21,790 bases of DNA. Origin: Lachnospiraceae bacterium (GTDB taxonomy: Bacteria > Bacillota > Clostridia > Lachnospirales > Lachnospiraceae). Below, piece after piece: positions 14,923 to 21,425 of this stretch. Below the pieces are notes generated by a model that had not been told where the DNA came from, did not search any database, and saw only the letters and a list, made by a program, of their open reading frames with translations. The DNA lies in NCBI GenBank assembly GCA_009774345.1, contig VSNR01000066.1, forward strand, positions 1 to 21,790, read 5' to 3'. The position numbers and the translations under genes were made by a program. How positions within the stretch are numbered: position 1 is the stretch's first letter; each line of letters starts with the position of its first letter.

Positions 14923-16024
14923 AAAAGATTTTCGCCAGCTCCGCATAAAGATTTTCCTCCGGACGATTGCCGCGCTGGTAGTGGCCGTTTCTGTCATCTA
15001 TATCACATATTCTGTTTTACTGCGCGGCCGCTTCGCTGATGGGATGGTGGCGCTTTTTCAGACTGCCCTTGGAATAAAATACGATGCGGCTCTCCAACTG
15101 TACGAGCGGATATTTCGCAGCCATATGGATGCCATGATTCTGTTTTCCATTCTGCTGATATTCGCCGTATTGTTCTATTTTTATCTCCGTTGGCTTACAC
15201 GGTACTTTGAGACGGTCAGTGAAGGAATGGATCTTCTGCTTGCGGATGCCCCAGGAGAGATTTCCCTTCCCCCGGAGTTGTTCTCCATTGAGAGGAAAAT
15301 GAACTTGGCAAAGCACACGATGCTCCTGCAGAAAAGTGATATGCTCGTGGCAGAACAGCGGAAAAATGATCTGATCATGTACCTGGCCCACGACCTGAAA
15401 ACGCCGCTTGCTTCCACCATCAGTTATCTGAATTTACTCCGGGATGAAAAACAGATTTCCGAGGAGCTGCGGGAGAAGTACCTTTCCATCTCCCTTGCCA
15501 AATCAGAACGGCTGGAGGACTTAATCAACGAATTCCTGGAAATTGCGAGATACAGCCTGTCGAACATAACACTGCAATATAAGGAGATCAATCTTACCCG
15601 CCTGTTGGAGCAGCTTGTATATGAGTTTCAGCCGATACTGGACAGAAAGGGGCTGACCTGCCGCCTTGCGGCTGCGGATGATATTCTGCTGAAATGTGAT
15701 GCGGATAAGATGCAGCGGGTGTTTGACAATCTTTTGCGCAATGCCGTGCTTTACAGCTATGACGGAACCGAAATTATCATCGAAGCCGAACAGGGCAAAG
15801 ACAGCCTGGTACTGAGATTTTCTAATCATGGCGGGACCATTCCAAAAGAACGGCTGGAGCGGATCTTTGAACAGTTTTACAGACTGGATACGGAGCGCGG
15901 ATCTGGCGGAACCGGGCTGGGACTGGCCATTGCCAGACAGATCGTTACACTTCATAAGGGGGTAATCACAGCGGAAAGTGAAAATGAGCGGACGGTTTTT
16001 ACTGTAACGCTTCCTGTTTTATAG
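14912..16024 (+). CDS. HisKA sensor histidine kinase, VanS-like
   Basis: A membrane kinase of about 370 aa. TM1 (about 14-36) and TM2 (about 75-97) flank a short extracytoplasmic loop of some 38 residues, too small for a large ligand-binding domain and similar to VanS and intramembrane-sensing kinases. The HisKA segment carries LAHDLKTPLAST with His160, the pattern typical of VanS proteins. The ATPase domain shows N-box DNLLRNAVLYS, F-box IFEQFYRLD and G-box GGTGLGLAIARQI. TTG 14912 overlaps the regulator stop by 11 bases and is preceded by a run of G at 14894-14899; an in-frame TTG at 14900 would add four residues. It is translationally coupled to the regulator. The signal is unknown: with no van ligase genes present, cell-wall damage or peptide antibiotics are as likely as glycopeptides. 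Confidence 0.92.
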   Translation: MKNRKDFRQLRIKIFLRTIAALVVAVSVIYITYSVLLRGRFADGMVALFQTALGIKYDAALQLYERIFRSHMDAMILFSILLIFAVLFYFYLRWLTRYFETVSEGMDLLLADAPGEISLPPELFSIERKMNLAKHTMLLQKSDMLVAEQRKNDLIMYLAHDLKTPLASTISYLNLLRDEKQISEELREKYLSISLAKSERLEDLINEFLEIARYSLSNITLQYKEINLTRLLEQLVYEFQPILDRKGLTCRLAAADDILLKCDADKMQRVFDNLLRNAVLYSYDGTEIIIEAEQGKDSLVLRFSNHGGTIPKERLERIFEQFYRLDTERGSGGTGLGLAIARQIVTLHKGVITAESENERTVFTVTLPVL

Positions 16025-16085
16025 GAAAATCGTAAGAAAATCCGTAGGGAAAACACAGAATAAGAACCAGTGGTTTTAGTATAAT
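16019..16085 (+). promoter_or_regulatory. VanR-type operator array and promoter of the VanZ-family gene
   Basis: Four 11-base units begin at 16019, 16030, 16041 and 16052. The best are TTATAGGAAAA and TCGTAAGAAAA; all have G at position 7 and three of four have GAA at 7-9. They overlap the kinase stop codon and run into the -35 position. TATAAT is at 16080-16085 with no good -35 box, as expected for an activated promoter. The last unit starts exactly 28 bp before the -10, the same as at 16682-16770. OmpR-family regulators bind direct repeats with about this period, so the VanR-like protein is the likely activator. Confidence 0.7.
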
Positions 16086-16125
16086 ACTGCTAAAGCTGCT
16101 GATTTTTGTTTTGGGAGGAAAAACT

Positions 16126-16689
16126 ATGTTTATGATAAGAGAAATTTTGGGCTACTGCATCATCAGTGCCATAGGAATTGCCTGTATGGCCGTTCTTTAT
16201 GCACCTGTCTGCTTTTTACTGAGAAAACGGGTACCCCCAAAGAAGCAGATTGCCTGTTTTCTGTTTGGAGCCTGTGTAATTATGGTTCTCGCTGCAACAG
16301 TCGTGGTTGGTGCGACAGGAACGGCTGCGGCTGACCGGTCATTGAATCTTGTCCCTTTCCGGGTTTTTCAGGAAACCTGGGATATGCCACAGCCTAAGAA
16401 AATTGCCCAGACCGTTGCAAATATTGTGATGTTCATTCCATTGGGATTTATGCTGCCAACTGCCTTTCGGGGTATGCGATATTTTTGGAAAACCGCTCTT
16501 TCCCTGACACTATTTTCCCTGGCGATTGAAACTGCACAATATTTTACCGGGAGATCAGCAGACATTGATGATCTTATGCTGAATGCGTCAGGCGGCATAT
16601 TGGGGTATCTGGCATTTTTTATCATTTCTAAGCTGGTCCGGAAAAAACGTTCCCGCAAATCAAGGCGGAAACATAACCATTCCGTGTGA
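16126..16689 (+). CDS. VanZ-family membrane protein
   Basis: A 187-aa integral membrane protein with about four to five hydrophobic segments (near 5-32, 43-65, 86-105, 117-135 and 152-170). It has a basic C-terminal tail of Lys, Arg and His. The VanZ-family signature is complete: NLVPF at 74-78, NIVMFIPLGFMLP around 89-101, then Glu135, Gln138, Arg143, DIDDL at 146-150, Asn153 and Gly156/157/160. VanZ proteins give low-level resistance to teicoplanin or other lipophilic cell-wall agents by a mechanism that is not settled. GGGAGG at 16113-16118 fits ATG 16126; the in-frame TTG at 16111 overlaps that site. The gene has its own operator-promoter and so appears to be an output of the VanR/S-like pair. 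Confidence 0.9.
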   Translation: MFMIREILGYCIISAIGIACMAVLYAPVCFLLRKRVPPKKQIACFLFGACVIMVLAATVVVGATGTAAADRSLNLVPFRVFQETWDMPQPKKIAQTVANIVMFIPLGFMLPTAFRGMRYFWKTALSLTLFSLAIETAQYFTGRSADIDDLMLNASGGILGYLAFFIISKLVRKKRSRKSRRKHNHSV

Positions 16690-16770
16690 AAATCTTAAGA
16701 AAATCCGTAGAAAAAGAGTGGAATACCGTGTGAACAAACAAGGAAATGGTGCTTTTGTTTTTGGTACAAT
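16682..16770 (+). promoter_or_regulatory. VanR-type operator array and promoter of the second ABC exporter
   Basis: Six consecutive 11-base units start at 16682, 16693, 16704, 16715, 16726 and 16737. All have GAA or GAAAA beginning at position 7; examples are CCGTGTGAAAA, TCTTAAGAAAA and TCCGTAGAAAA. CCGTGTGAA recurs exactly 44 bases apart (16682 and 16726). The array overlaps the end of the VanZ-family gene and reaches the -35 position of TACAAT at 16765-16770. The last unit starts 28 bp before the -10, the same distance as in the promoter at 16019-16085. Confidence 0.68.
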
Positions 16771-16781
16771 GAGCGTACTAA

Positions 16782-16844
16782 GGCATGGGCACTTTTTTAA
16801 TGCCGAAGGGACTTTACCCTTCAGTGCCATCGCGCAGCGATTTT
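16782..16844 (+). ncRNA. Structured 5' leader of the second ABC exporter mRNA
   Basis: The predicted leader (start near 16777) folds several ways. GGCAT (16782-16786) pairs with ATGCC (16800-16804) around a T6 run. GGCACT (16788-16793), inside that loop, can pair with AGTGCC (16823-16828), so the two pairings form a pseudoknot or alternate. GAAGGG (16805-16810) pairs with CCCTTC (16817-16822). ATCGC (16829-16833) pairs with GCGAT (16837-16841), followed by a short T run that could act as a weak terminator. This is a candidate attenuator or cis-regulatory RNA. No known riboswitch class was recognised. Confidence 0.45.
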
Positions 16845-16864
16845 AATAGGAAAGGAGTTTTCAC

Positions 16865-17782
16865 ATGGAACTGCTGATTGATAAGGTTTCCAAAAAATTT
16901 AAAGACAAAAAAGCGGTTGACAACATCAGCCTGGAGCTGATGCCGGGCGTCTGGGGCCTTTTGGGCGCCAACGGCGCAGGCAAGACAACACTGATGCGGA
17001 TGATTGCCGGGATTATGCAGCCCACCTCCGGCCAGGTGCTGTATGACGGTGTGCCAATTCAGACGCTGGGGGAGGGTTACCGGGATGTCTTCGGTTTTCT
17101 GCCCCAGGAATTTGGCTTTTATCCGGAATTCACGGTGAAGGATTATCTGGCTTATGTCGCCGCCCTAAAGGGGCTGACCGAAAGGGAGAGCCGGCGGAGG
17201 ATCCGCGAATTGCTGGAAAGAGTCTCCCTGACGGACGTCTATAACAAAAAGATCGCCAGACTCTCCGGCGGCATGAAACGCAGGGTGGGGATTGCCCAGG
17301 CTTTGCTGAATGATCCGGAGATATTGATTCTGGATGAACCTACCGGGGGACTGGACCCCGGCGAGCGGGTGCGTTTCCGCAATCTGTTGTCGGAGTTTGC
17401 CCATGACCGTATTGTTTTGATCTCTACCCATATTGTTCCTGATGTGGAGTACATCGCCACCTGCCATGCCATCATCCGGGACGGGAGGCTGTTAGCCACA
17501 GGAACTACAGAGGAACTGGTCAGACTGGTGGAGGGGAAGGTATGGAGCTGTACAATCCCTGCAAGAGCTGTGCCAGAATACGAAAGCAGGCTCCAGATTA
17601 TCAGCCTGCGGAATGAAAACGACGGCAGCGTTTCCATCCGCTATCTAGCGGAGAATCCCTGCAATGACATTTCCGTCCCGTCCGTTCCCCGTCTGGAAGA
17701 CCTGTATTTGTGGCTGTTCCCACAAGGCGGCGTAGAAAACCCAAAAAGAACCAGCCGAAAGAAAGGAGGTATCCATAGATGA
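16865..17782 (+). CDS. ABC transporter ATP-binding protein, BcrA/NatA type
   Basis: A 305-aa nucleotide-binding subunit of an ABC-2-type exporter. Walker A GANGAGKTT (34-42), Q-loop Gln81, signature LSGGMKRR (133-140), Walker B ILILDEP with Glu158, and switch His189 are all present. Residues about 220-305 form a C-terminal extension beyond the core, common in BcrA/NatA-type ATPases and often used to contact the permease. AAGGAG at 16852-16857 is 7 bases from ATG 16865. It overlaps the permease gene by 4 bases (ATGA). The coupled pair lies downstream of the VanR-type array, so it is probably induced by the same signal as the VanZ-family gene. The likely cargo is a peptide antibiotic or lipid-linked compound (inference). 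Confidence 0.94.
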   Translation: MELLIDKVSKKFKDKKAVDNISLELMPGVWGLLGANGAGKTTLMRMIAGIMQPTSGQVLYDGVPIQTLGEGYRDVFGFLPQEFGFYPEFTVKDYLAYVAALKGLTERESRRRIRELLERVSLTDVYNKKIARLSGGMKRRVGIAQALLNDPEILILDEPTGGLDPGERVRFRNLLSEFAHDRIVLISTHIVPDVEYIATCHAIIRDGRLLATGTTEELVRLVEGKVWSCTIPARAVPEYESRLQIISLRNENDGSVSIRYLAENPCNDISVPSVPRLEDLYLWLFPQGGVENPKRTSRKKGGIHR

Positions 17783-19026
17783 GAATTTTATATCTGGAAT
17801 TAAAACGTGTACTGAAGTCAAAGCTTACTTGGATTCTGCTGGCGCTGGCGCTGCTACTCTCCGTTCTGCTTGCCTGGTTGCCCACTACTTACTGCTACAG
17901 TAATTACACAGACGAGGCCGGAAATGAGGTGAATCTCACCGGCCTGGCATCCATCGCCCATGAAAAGGAACGGCAGGCGGATGCGGCCGGAATCGTTACC
18001 CCACAGCGGGTGCGGGAGGCTGTGGAGACCTATCAGGCCTGCCTTGCATCCTACGGCGTGACGGAATCCTATGATCTGCCGGAGGGCGTCTATGAGCGGG
18101 AGATACTCCCCATTGCCCCGCTGCTCCACGGTGTAAAGGAGGCCTTTGCAGATCCGGATACCGGAATGGCCCCTGCGATTATGGAAATTGATCCGGAGCA
18201 GATTGACGACTACTATTCCGTCTGTGAGAGCCGGATTGCCTCCCTGATGCAGATGGAACAGCCGGACAGCCCCAGGGCACAAAGCAAAGCCGTAGAAATG
18301 TACCGGAATACAAAGAAGCCCTTTGAGGTTTATCCGGGCATGACTTCCGCTGTCATGGATTATCAGAACATCATGGGTTTTCTGGTGCTGCTGTTTTGTG
18401 TGGTCATTGCCGCACCAATATTTTCTGCTGATTATCAGTCCGGCGCAGACGATATCCTGCGTTGTACCCGGCATGGAAGAGTCTCTCTTGGTATTGCAAA
18501 GATGTTTGCAGCCCTTTTCATCAGCGGAGCTGCATTTGTGCTCTGTGCTGCCGTCCATATTCTGGTGGCAGACAGTCTGTTCGGCTGGGAATGCACCCGT
18601 ACATCCATTCAGATGATGTACTCCATTGTGACCCTGGCAGACATGAACATAGGAGGCCTTCAGTTCCTTTTTGCTGCCTCTGGACTGCTTTCGGTTCTGG
18701 CTTCTGTGAGCTTTACGCTGTTTCTTTCCGCCAGATGCAGGACCACTGTGTCATCCCTGGCATCATCGCTGGTATTCTGTATTGCTCCGGTGGTTATTTC
18801 CATGACGGCGCCTGGGGCGCTGGGTGCATGGCTTTGCAGCATCCTGCCCGCCAGCGGAACGAGCATTCAGGCGAGCGTTCTCTACGCAATTACGGACTTC
18901 CAGTTTTTGAATCTGGCAGGGCTGTCCGTCTGGATGCCGTATGCCATGATTGGGGCCTGCATGATTGAGATTCCCCTGTTTGCATTCCTGGCTGTCCGCT
19001 CTTATTGCAGGCATGCGCTGAATTAA
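17779..19026 (+). CDS. ABC-2-type exporter permease
   Basis: A 415-aa integral membrane protein. TM1 (about 16-35) is followed by a large extracytoplasmic domain of about 150 residues (40-195). The other membrane segments lie near 198-218, 242-262, 292-318, 325-347 and 385-408, giving about six TMs as in ABC-2 membrane subunits. AGGAGGT at 17764-17770, inside the ATPase gene, is 8 bases from ATG 17779, and the ATGA overlap indicates translational coupling. The large first loop is longer than in minimal drug exporters and could bind a substrate or envelope component (inference). The first domain is acidic and rich in Tyr and Pro. No terminator is visible after the gene. Confidence 0.9.
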   Translation: MRILYLELKRVLKSKLTWILLALALLLSVLLAWLPTTYCYSNYTDEAGNEVNLTGLASIAHEKERQADAAGIVTPQRVREAVETYQACLASYGVTESYDLPEGVYEREILPIAPLLHGVKEAFADPDTGMAPAIMEIDPEQIDDYYSVCESRIASLMQMEQPDSPRAQSKAVEMYRNTKKPFEVYPGMTSAVMDYQNIMGFLVLLFCVVIAAPIFSADYQSGADDILRCTRHGRVSLGIAKMFAALFISGAAFVLCAAVHILVADSLFGWECTRTSIQMMYSIVTLADMNIGGLQFLFAASGLLSVLASVSFTLFLSARCRTTVSSLASSLVFCIAPVVISMTAPGALGAWLCSILPASGTSIQASVLYAITDFQFLNLAGLSVWMPYAMIGACMIEIPLFAFLAVRSYCRHALN

Positions 19027-19048
19027 ATATAGTTCATAAATTTTGGGG

Positions 19049-19108
19049 ATGTCCGGGCATGATAAAAATTCGACCTTTTTTCAGGTGGATTTTGAAATGC
19101 CCGGACAT
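19049..19108. repeat. Long nested hairpin upstream of the lipoprotein gene
   Basis: Perfect 12-bp outer arms, ATGTCCGGGCAT (19049-19060) and ATGCCCGGACAT (19097-19108), enclose an inner stem of about 11 pairs. The inner stem runs 19065-19076 against 19083-19093, with one bulged base, one G-U pair and a TTTTTC loop. It lies between the exporter permease and the lipoprotein promoter, and its right arm overlaps the first CATTTCAC box. The structure and ATGTCC/GGACAT arms recall the element at 36-91. It could terminate or separate transcripts, block activator binding, or be a dispersed repeat. The structure is seen directly; the function is open. Confidence 0.65.
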
Positions 19109-19173
19109 TTCACGTCATTTAGAAAACCGTCTACGGCAAGCAGATTGTTTCGGTGTTTTTGGAATGATAAAAT
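19106..19173 (+). promoter_or_regulatory. LytTR-type promoter of the lipoprotein gene
   Basis: CATTTCAC at 19106 lies exactly 39 bases before the -35, as at 10635. A weaker box, about 9 of 14 positions matching, lies 21 bases downstream at 19127. TTGTTT at 19145-19150, a 17-bp spacer and TAAAAT at 19168-19173 form the core. The spacer is nearly the same as at 10680-10696, both containing GGT-A/G-TTTTTGG. Position-by-position match with 10635-10702 is 48 of 68. This predicts that the LytTR regulator controls the lipoprotein. Confidence 0.7.
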
Positions 19174-19232
19174 CAAGTTTTACAGGAAAGACACATAAAA
19201 GAAAAATCAGCATTTTCAGAAGGGAAAATACT

Positions 19233-19901
19233 ATGTGTAATAAAAATCTTAAAACATTAAGCTGTATGGTTCTTGTAACTGGTGCTTTATCAGGATTGAC
19301 TGGGTGCAGCTGTATGCCATCCAAACCAATCCGGACAGAAGAAATAACAATTACCTCAGACGTTGATGATACTACGACAGAATGCGATGCAGATGGGCAG
19401 GATCAAAAAAGGGACTTCGATGCAGAGGAACAGGATACGGGAAGGGATTCTGAAGACCTGGCAGGAGATGATACCGGTTTGGGTGAAATGGAGATTGTGA
19501 ACGCAGCCGAATTTGGCAACCCAAAAGAAGTGTTGGATCATATGCCGATTGTATCAAATGTTACAGTTATAAAAACAGGAGAGGATGAGTTACAGATTGA
19601 GTTTGAATTAGAGAATGTGGGCCCCTGCACTTTTGCTGCCGGTAAAGGAGAGAAATTCATTCTGCCGGATGAAAGTTTTGTGGATTCCACCAAAATTGAA
19701 TGGACGGCATCCACCGCAGACGGGGAATATCTTTTTCCTTATATGAGGGTTAATGAAACAGGGGATATGTTTATGATAGACTGGGCATATAACGGATACT
19801 GCTTTGCTGTCTATGGGAAATCGCCCCAGAATACAAGTGACAGGGATATGGCCGGAAAAATTGCGTTGGCAATGATATACAATTTGGGGGAAGCGGAATA
19901 A
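19233..19901 (+). CDS. Lipoprotein of unknown function
   Basis: A 222-aa predicted lipoprotein. A short basic start and hydrophobic stretch end in the lipobox LTGC (22-25), with Cys25 as lipidation site, so the mature protein is anchored on the outer face of the membrane. Residues about 35-80 form a very acidic, probably disordered spacer. Residues about 85-222 look like a compact beta-rich domain (VTVIKTGEDELQIEFELENV, then EYLFPYMRVNETGDMFMIDW). ATG 19233 is 8 bases after AGAAGGG; an in-frame upstream extension to 19005 would remove the signal peptide and is rejected. The promoter resembles that of the LytTR regulator, so it is likely part of that response, perhaps as a ligand-binding decoy or transporter helper (inference). 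I do not recognise the family. Confidence 0.85.
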   Translation: MCNKNLKTLSCMVLVTGALSGLTGCSCMPSKPIRTEEITITSDVDDTTTECDADGQDQKRDFDAEEQDTGRDSEDLAGDDTGLGEMEIVNAAEFGNPKEVLDHMPIVSNVTVIKTGEDELQIEFELENVGPCTFAAGKGEKFILPDESFVDSTKIEWTASTADGEYLFPYMRVNETGDMFMIDWAYNGYCFAVYGKSPQNTSDRDMAGKIALAMIYNLGEAE

Positions 19902-19941
19902 TGGTGTTATCAGATTTGGAAAATTGAGACCGGAGGGAAAA

Positions 19942-20352
19942 ATGAATCAGAAAAAATGGATCCGTATTGTGGCGGTTTATTCGATGATATATACAGCAAT
20001 TACATTGTTAAGCAGCGTTTTGTATCTTTATAACGGTATTTATGAAGACCCAAGTGGCAACTGGCATGAATTAGACAGGGCTATTGTTCTCCTGATCGGG
20101 ATAGCAGCATTTGAACTATGCACGAATCTCCCTGTTAAGCCTTTGGCTCTCAGATATTTGATTGCGTATATTCCCTCTCAGCTGTTGGCGTTTGCCTGTG
20201 TCTGGTTCAGCGGACTGCGGGAACCTTTGGCGAAAACAGCGTACAGGGACATCTGGATTAACTTTACGAGTCTTTTTGTGCTGTTATGTATTATCAATAC
20301 GATCATTTATATTTTTAAGAAAAAGAGAGGGAAGAAAGGGGAAAAGAAATGA
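19942..20352 (+). CDS. Four-TM membrane protein of unknown function
   Basis: A 136-aa protein with four hydrophobic segments (about 7-28, 43-60, 70-88 and 103-123) and a very basic C-terminal tail (KKKRGKKGEKK). The positive-inside rule puts both ends in the cytoplasm. GGAGG at 19932-19936 is 5 bases from ATG 19942; an in-frame TTG at 19924 would start upstream of that site. The stop overlaps the start of the next small gene (ATGA), so the two are probably coupled. It resembles small membrane DUF proteins of Firmicutes (possibly the DUF6608 type, not verified). No enzymatic motif is seen. Confidence 0.75.
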   Translation: MNQKKWIRIVAVYSMIYTAITLLSSVLYLYNGIYEDPSGNWHELDRAIVLLIGIAAFELCTNLPVKPLALRYLIAYIPSQLLAFACVWFSGLREPLAKTAYRDIWINFTSLFVLLCIINTIIYIFKKKRGKKGEKK

Positions 20353-20525
20353 CAGAAGCTGTTCAAAGATTTATTCCGGTTTTTGTAGGATTGCTTCTTA
20401 TACTGCGCGGTCTGTTTTGGATTGCTGACGGAAAAAATGGAAACCAGAGAAGCTATTTCTTTGGCATAGCAGCCATTGTGATAGGAATCATCATGTTCAT
20501 TACAGTAATCTTTCAGGTTCTGTAA
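20349..20525 (+). CDS. 58-aa two-TM membrane protein
   Basis: A short reading frame beginning MTEAVQRFIPVFVG, with hydrophobic segments at about 7-26 and 38-57 joined by a polar loop (DGKNGNQR). It overlaps the stop of the upstream gene by 4 bases (ATGA) and has AAAGGGG at 20335-20341, 7 bases from the ATG. The coupling, good ribosome binding site and two clean hydrophobic helices support it as a real gene despite its size. It may form a complex with the four-TM protein. Function unknown. Confidence 0.65.
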   Translation: MTEAVQRFIPVFVGLLLILRGLFWIADGKNGNQRSYFFGIAAIVIGIIMFITVIFQVL

Positions 20526-20584
20526 AGAAGAACATAGAGGCAATAAGTTCTGCAATTTTGTAATCATTAGAGAGGAGAAAGGCA

Positions 20585-20791
20585 ATGAGTAAATACAACA
20601 CGTTATGGGAATATGTTCAGAAAAGCGGAAAGGAATCATTTCAGCTGACCTTTGAGGAGATTCAGGAGATCGCAGGGATACCGATTGACCACTCTTTTCT
20701 GAAATATAAGAAAGAGCTTACAGAATATGGCTGGCAGGTCGGGAAAATATCTATGAAAGAACAGACAGTGTGTTTTCATAAGATTGACTGA
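20585..20791 (+). CDS. Small cytoplasmic protein (LTFEEI motif, DUF7662-like)
   Basis: A 68-aa soluble protein. The pattern Y-x-x-LWEYVQ, then LTFEEIQEIAGIPI, then a Trp-containing strand (YGWQVGKISM) recalls the small DUF7662-type family that shares an LTF-x-EIE-x-IxG core; this assignment is from memory. AGGAG within 20572-20577 precedes ATG 20585 well. Its stop codon TGA (20789-20791) forms the first bases of the hairpin that hides the ribosome binding site of the next gene, suggesting translational coupling. Function unknown; the fold could be a small helix-turn-helix-like or nucleic-acid-associated module (inference). Confidence 0.75.
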   Translation: MSKYNTLWEYVQKSGKESFQLTFEEIQEIAGIPIDHSFLKYKKELTEYGWQVGKISMKEQTVCFHKID

Positions 20792-20846
20792 TTACCTCCG
20801 TTTTCTGAGAAACACAAATTACAACCGGTATCCTGGGAGGTAATCA
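20789..20846 (+). promoter_or_regulatory. Hairpin that sequesters the acetyltransferase ribosome binding site
   Basis: TGATTACCTCC (20789-20799) and GGAGGTAATCA (20836-20846) form a perfect 11-bp stem with a 36-base loop. The right arm contains the GGAGGT Shine-Dalgarno and ends two bases before ATG 20848. The left arm starts with the stop codon of the upstream gene. Ribosomes finishing that gene would open the stem, so translation of the second gene should depend on the first. No T tract follows, so it is not an intrinsic terminator. Confidence 0.65.
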
Positions 20847-20847
20847 T

Positions 20848-21333
20848 ATGGCAGATATGTTGGTTAAACTATATAATATTCCCTATTCACACGACATAGA
20901 AGAAAATTTATCCAAGAGTGGTATCAGAATCAGAAAGGCATTAGCGCCTGACAGGAGCAAAATCATCACTTTCGCCAGGACATGTGCAAAAGATGATTAT
21001 TCAGATGAAGTGCGGGCCGCTTTTGCTAATAACCCTGTCACCTGTTATATTGCGACCAGAGAGAAGGAACTTATCGGTTTTGCATGTTATGAGGCAACAG
21101 CCAGAAATTTTTTCGGCCCTATGGCTGTGCTGGAAAGTGAAAGAAGAAAGGGAATAGGGAAAGCCCTGCTGCTGAAGTCTCTGGAATCCATGCAGGAGCT
21201 TGGCTATACTTATGCCATTATAGGATGGCCTGCAAAATCCGCTGTTGATTTTTATAAAAAATGCGTGGACGCAATTCTGATTGACGAGAAATCTTCGGGT
21301 GTATATAAACGGATGATTGAGATTGATGAATAG
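20848..21333 (+). CDS. GNAT-family N-acetyltransferase
   Basis: A 161-aa acetyltransferase that would transfer an acetyl group from acetyl-CoA to an amine. The acetyl-CoA pyrophosphate-binding motif A is clear, PMAVLESERRKGIGKALL (about 91-108) with R-x-x-G-x-G/A spacing. The preceding strands (TCYIATREKELIGFACYEA) and the later AVDFYKKCVDAILID segment fit the GNAT fold. The first 25 residues lie ahead of the domain. ATG 20848 follows GGAGGT by 6 bases, and that site lies inside the hairpin described separately. The substrate cannot be told from sequence; small-molecule or peptide targets are both possible. Confidence 0.88.
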   Translation: MADMLVKLYNIPYSHDIEENLSKSGIRIRKALAPDRSKIITFARTCAKDDYSDEVRAAFANNPVTCYIATREKELIGFACYEATARNFFGPMAVLESERRKGIGKALLLKSLESMQELGYTYAIIGWPAKSAVDFYKKCVDAILIDEKSSGVYKRMIEIDE

Positions 21334-21425
21334 AACGAGGAGTGGAGGCTTTGAAAGCGGATAAGACAATCAGTGATTTGGATGAAAAGAAGTCAACATA
21401 AGAAATACTTGTGGAGGTATGAAAA

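Noticed and set aside
16769..16846. 25-codon reading frame (MSVLRHGHFF...) before the second ABC ATPase, a possible leader peptide
   Set aside because: Its ATG overlaps the predicted -10 box, so it would not be in the transcript from that promoter, and no Shine-Dalgarno precedes it. The RNA structure explains the sequence at least as well. Start mapping upstream of 16765 would revive it.
21351..21401. 16-codon TTG-initiated frame (MKADKTISDLDEKKST) between the acetyltransferase and the SdpI-family gene
   Set aside because: It has nearby GGAGG and AGGAG sequences but is too short to support, with no recognisable feature. It may be a degraded gene start.
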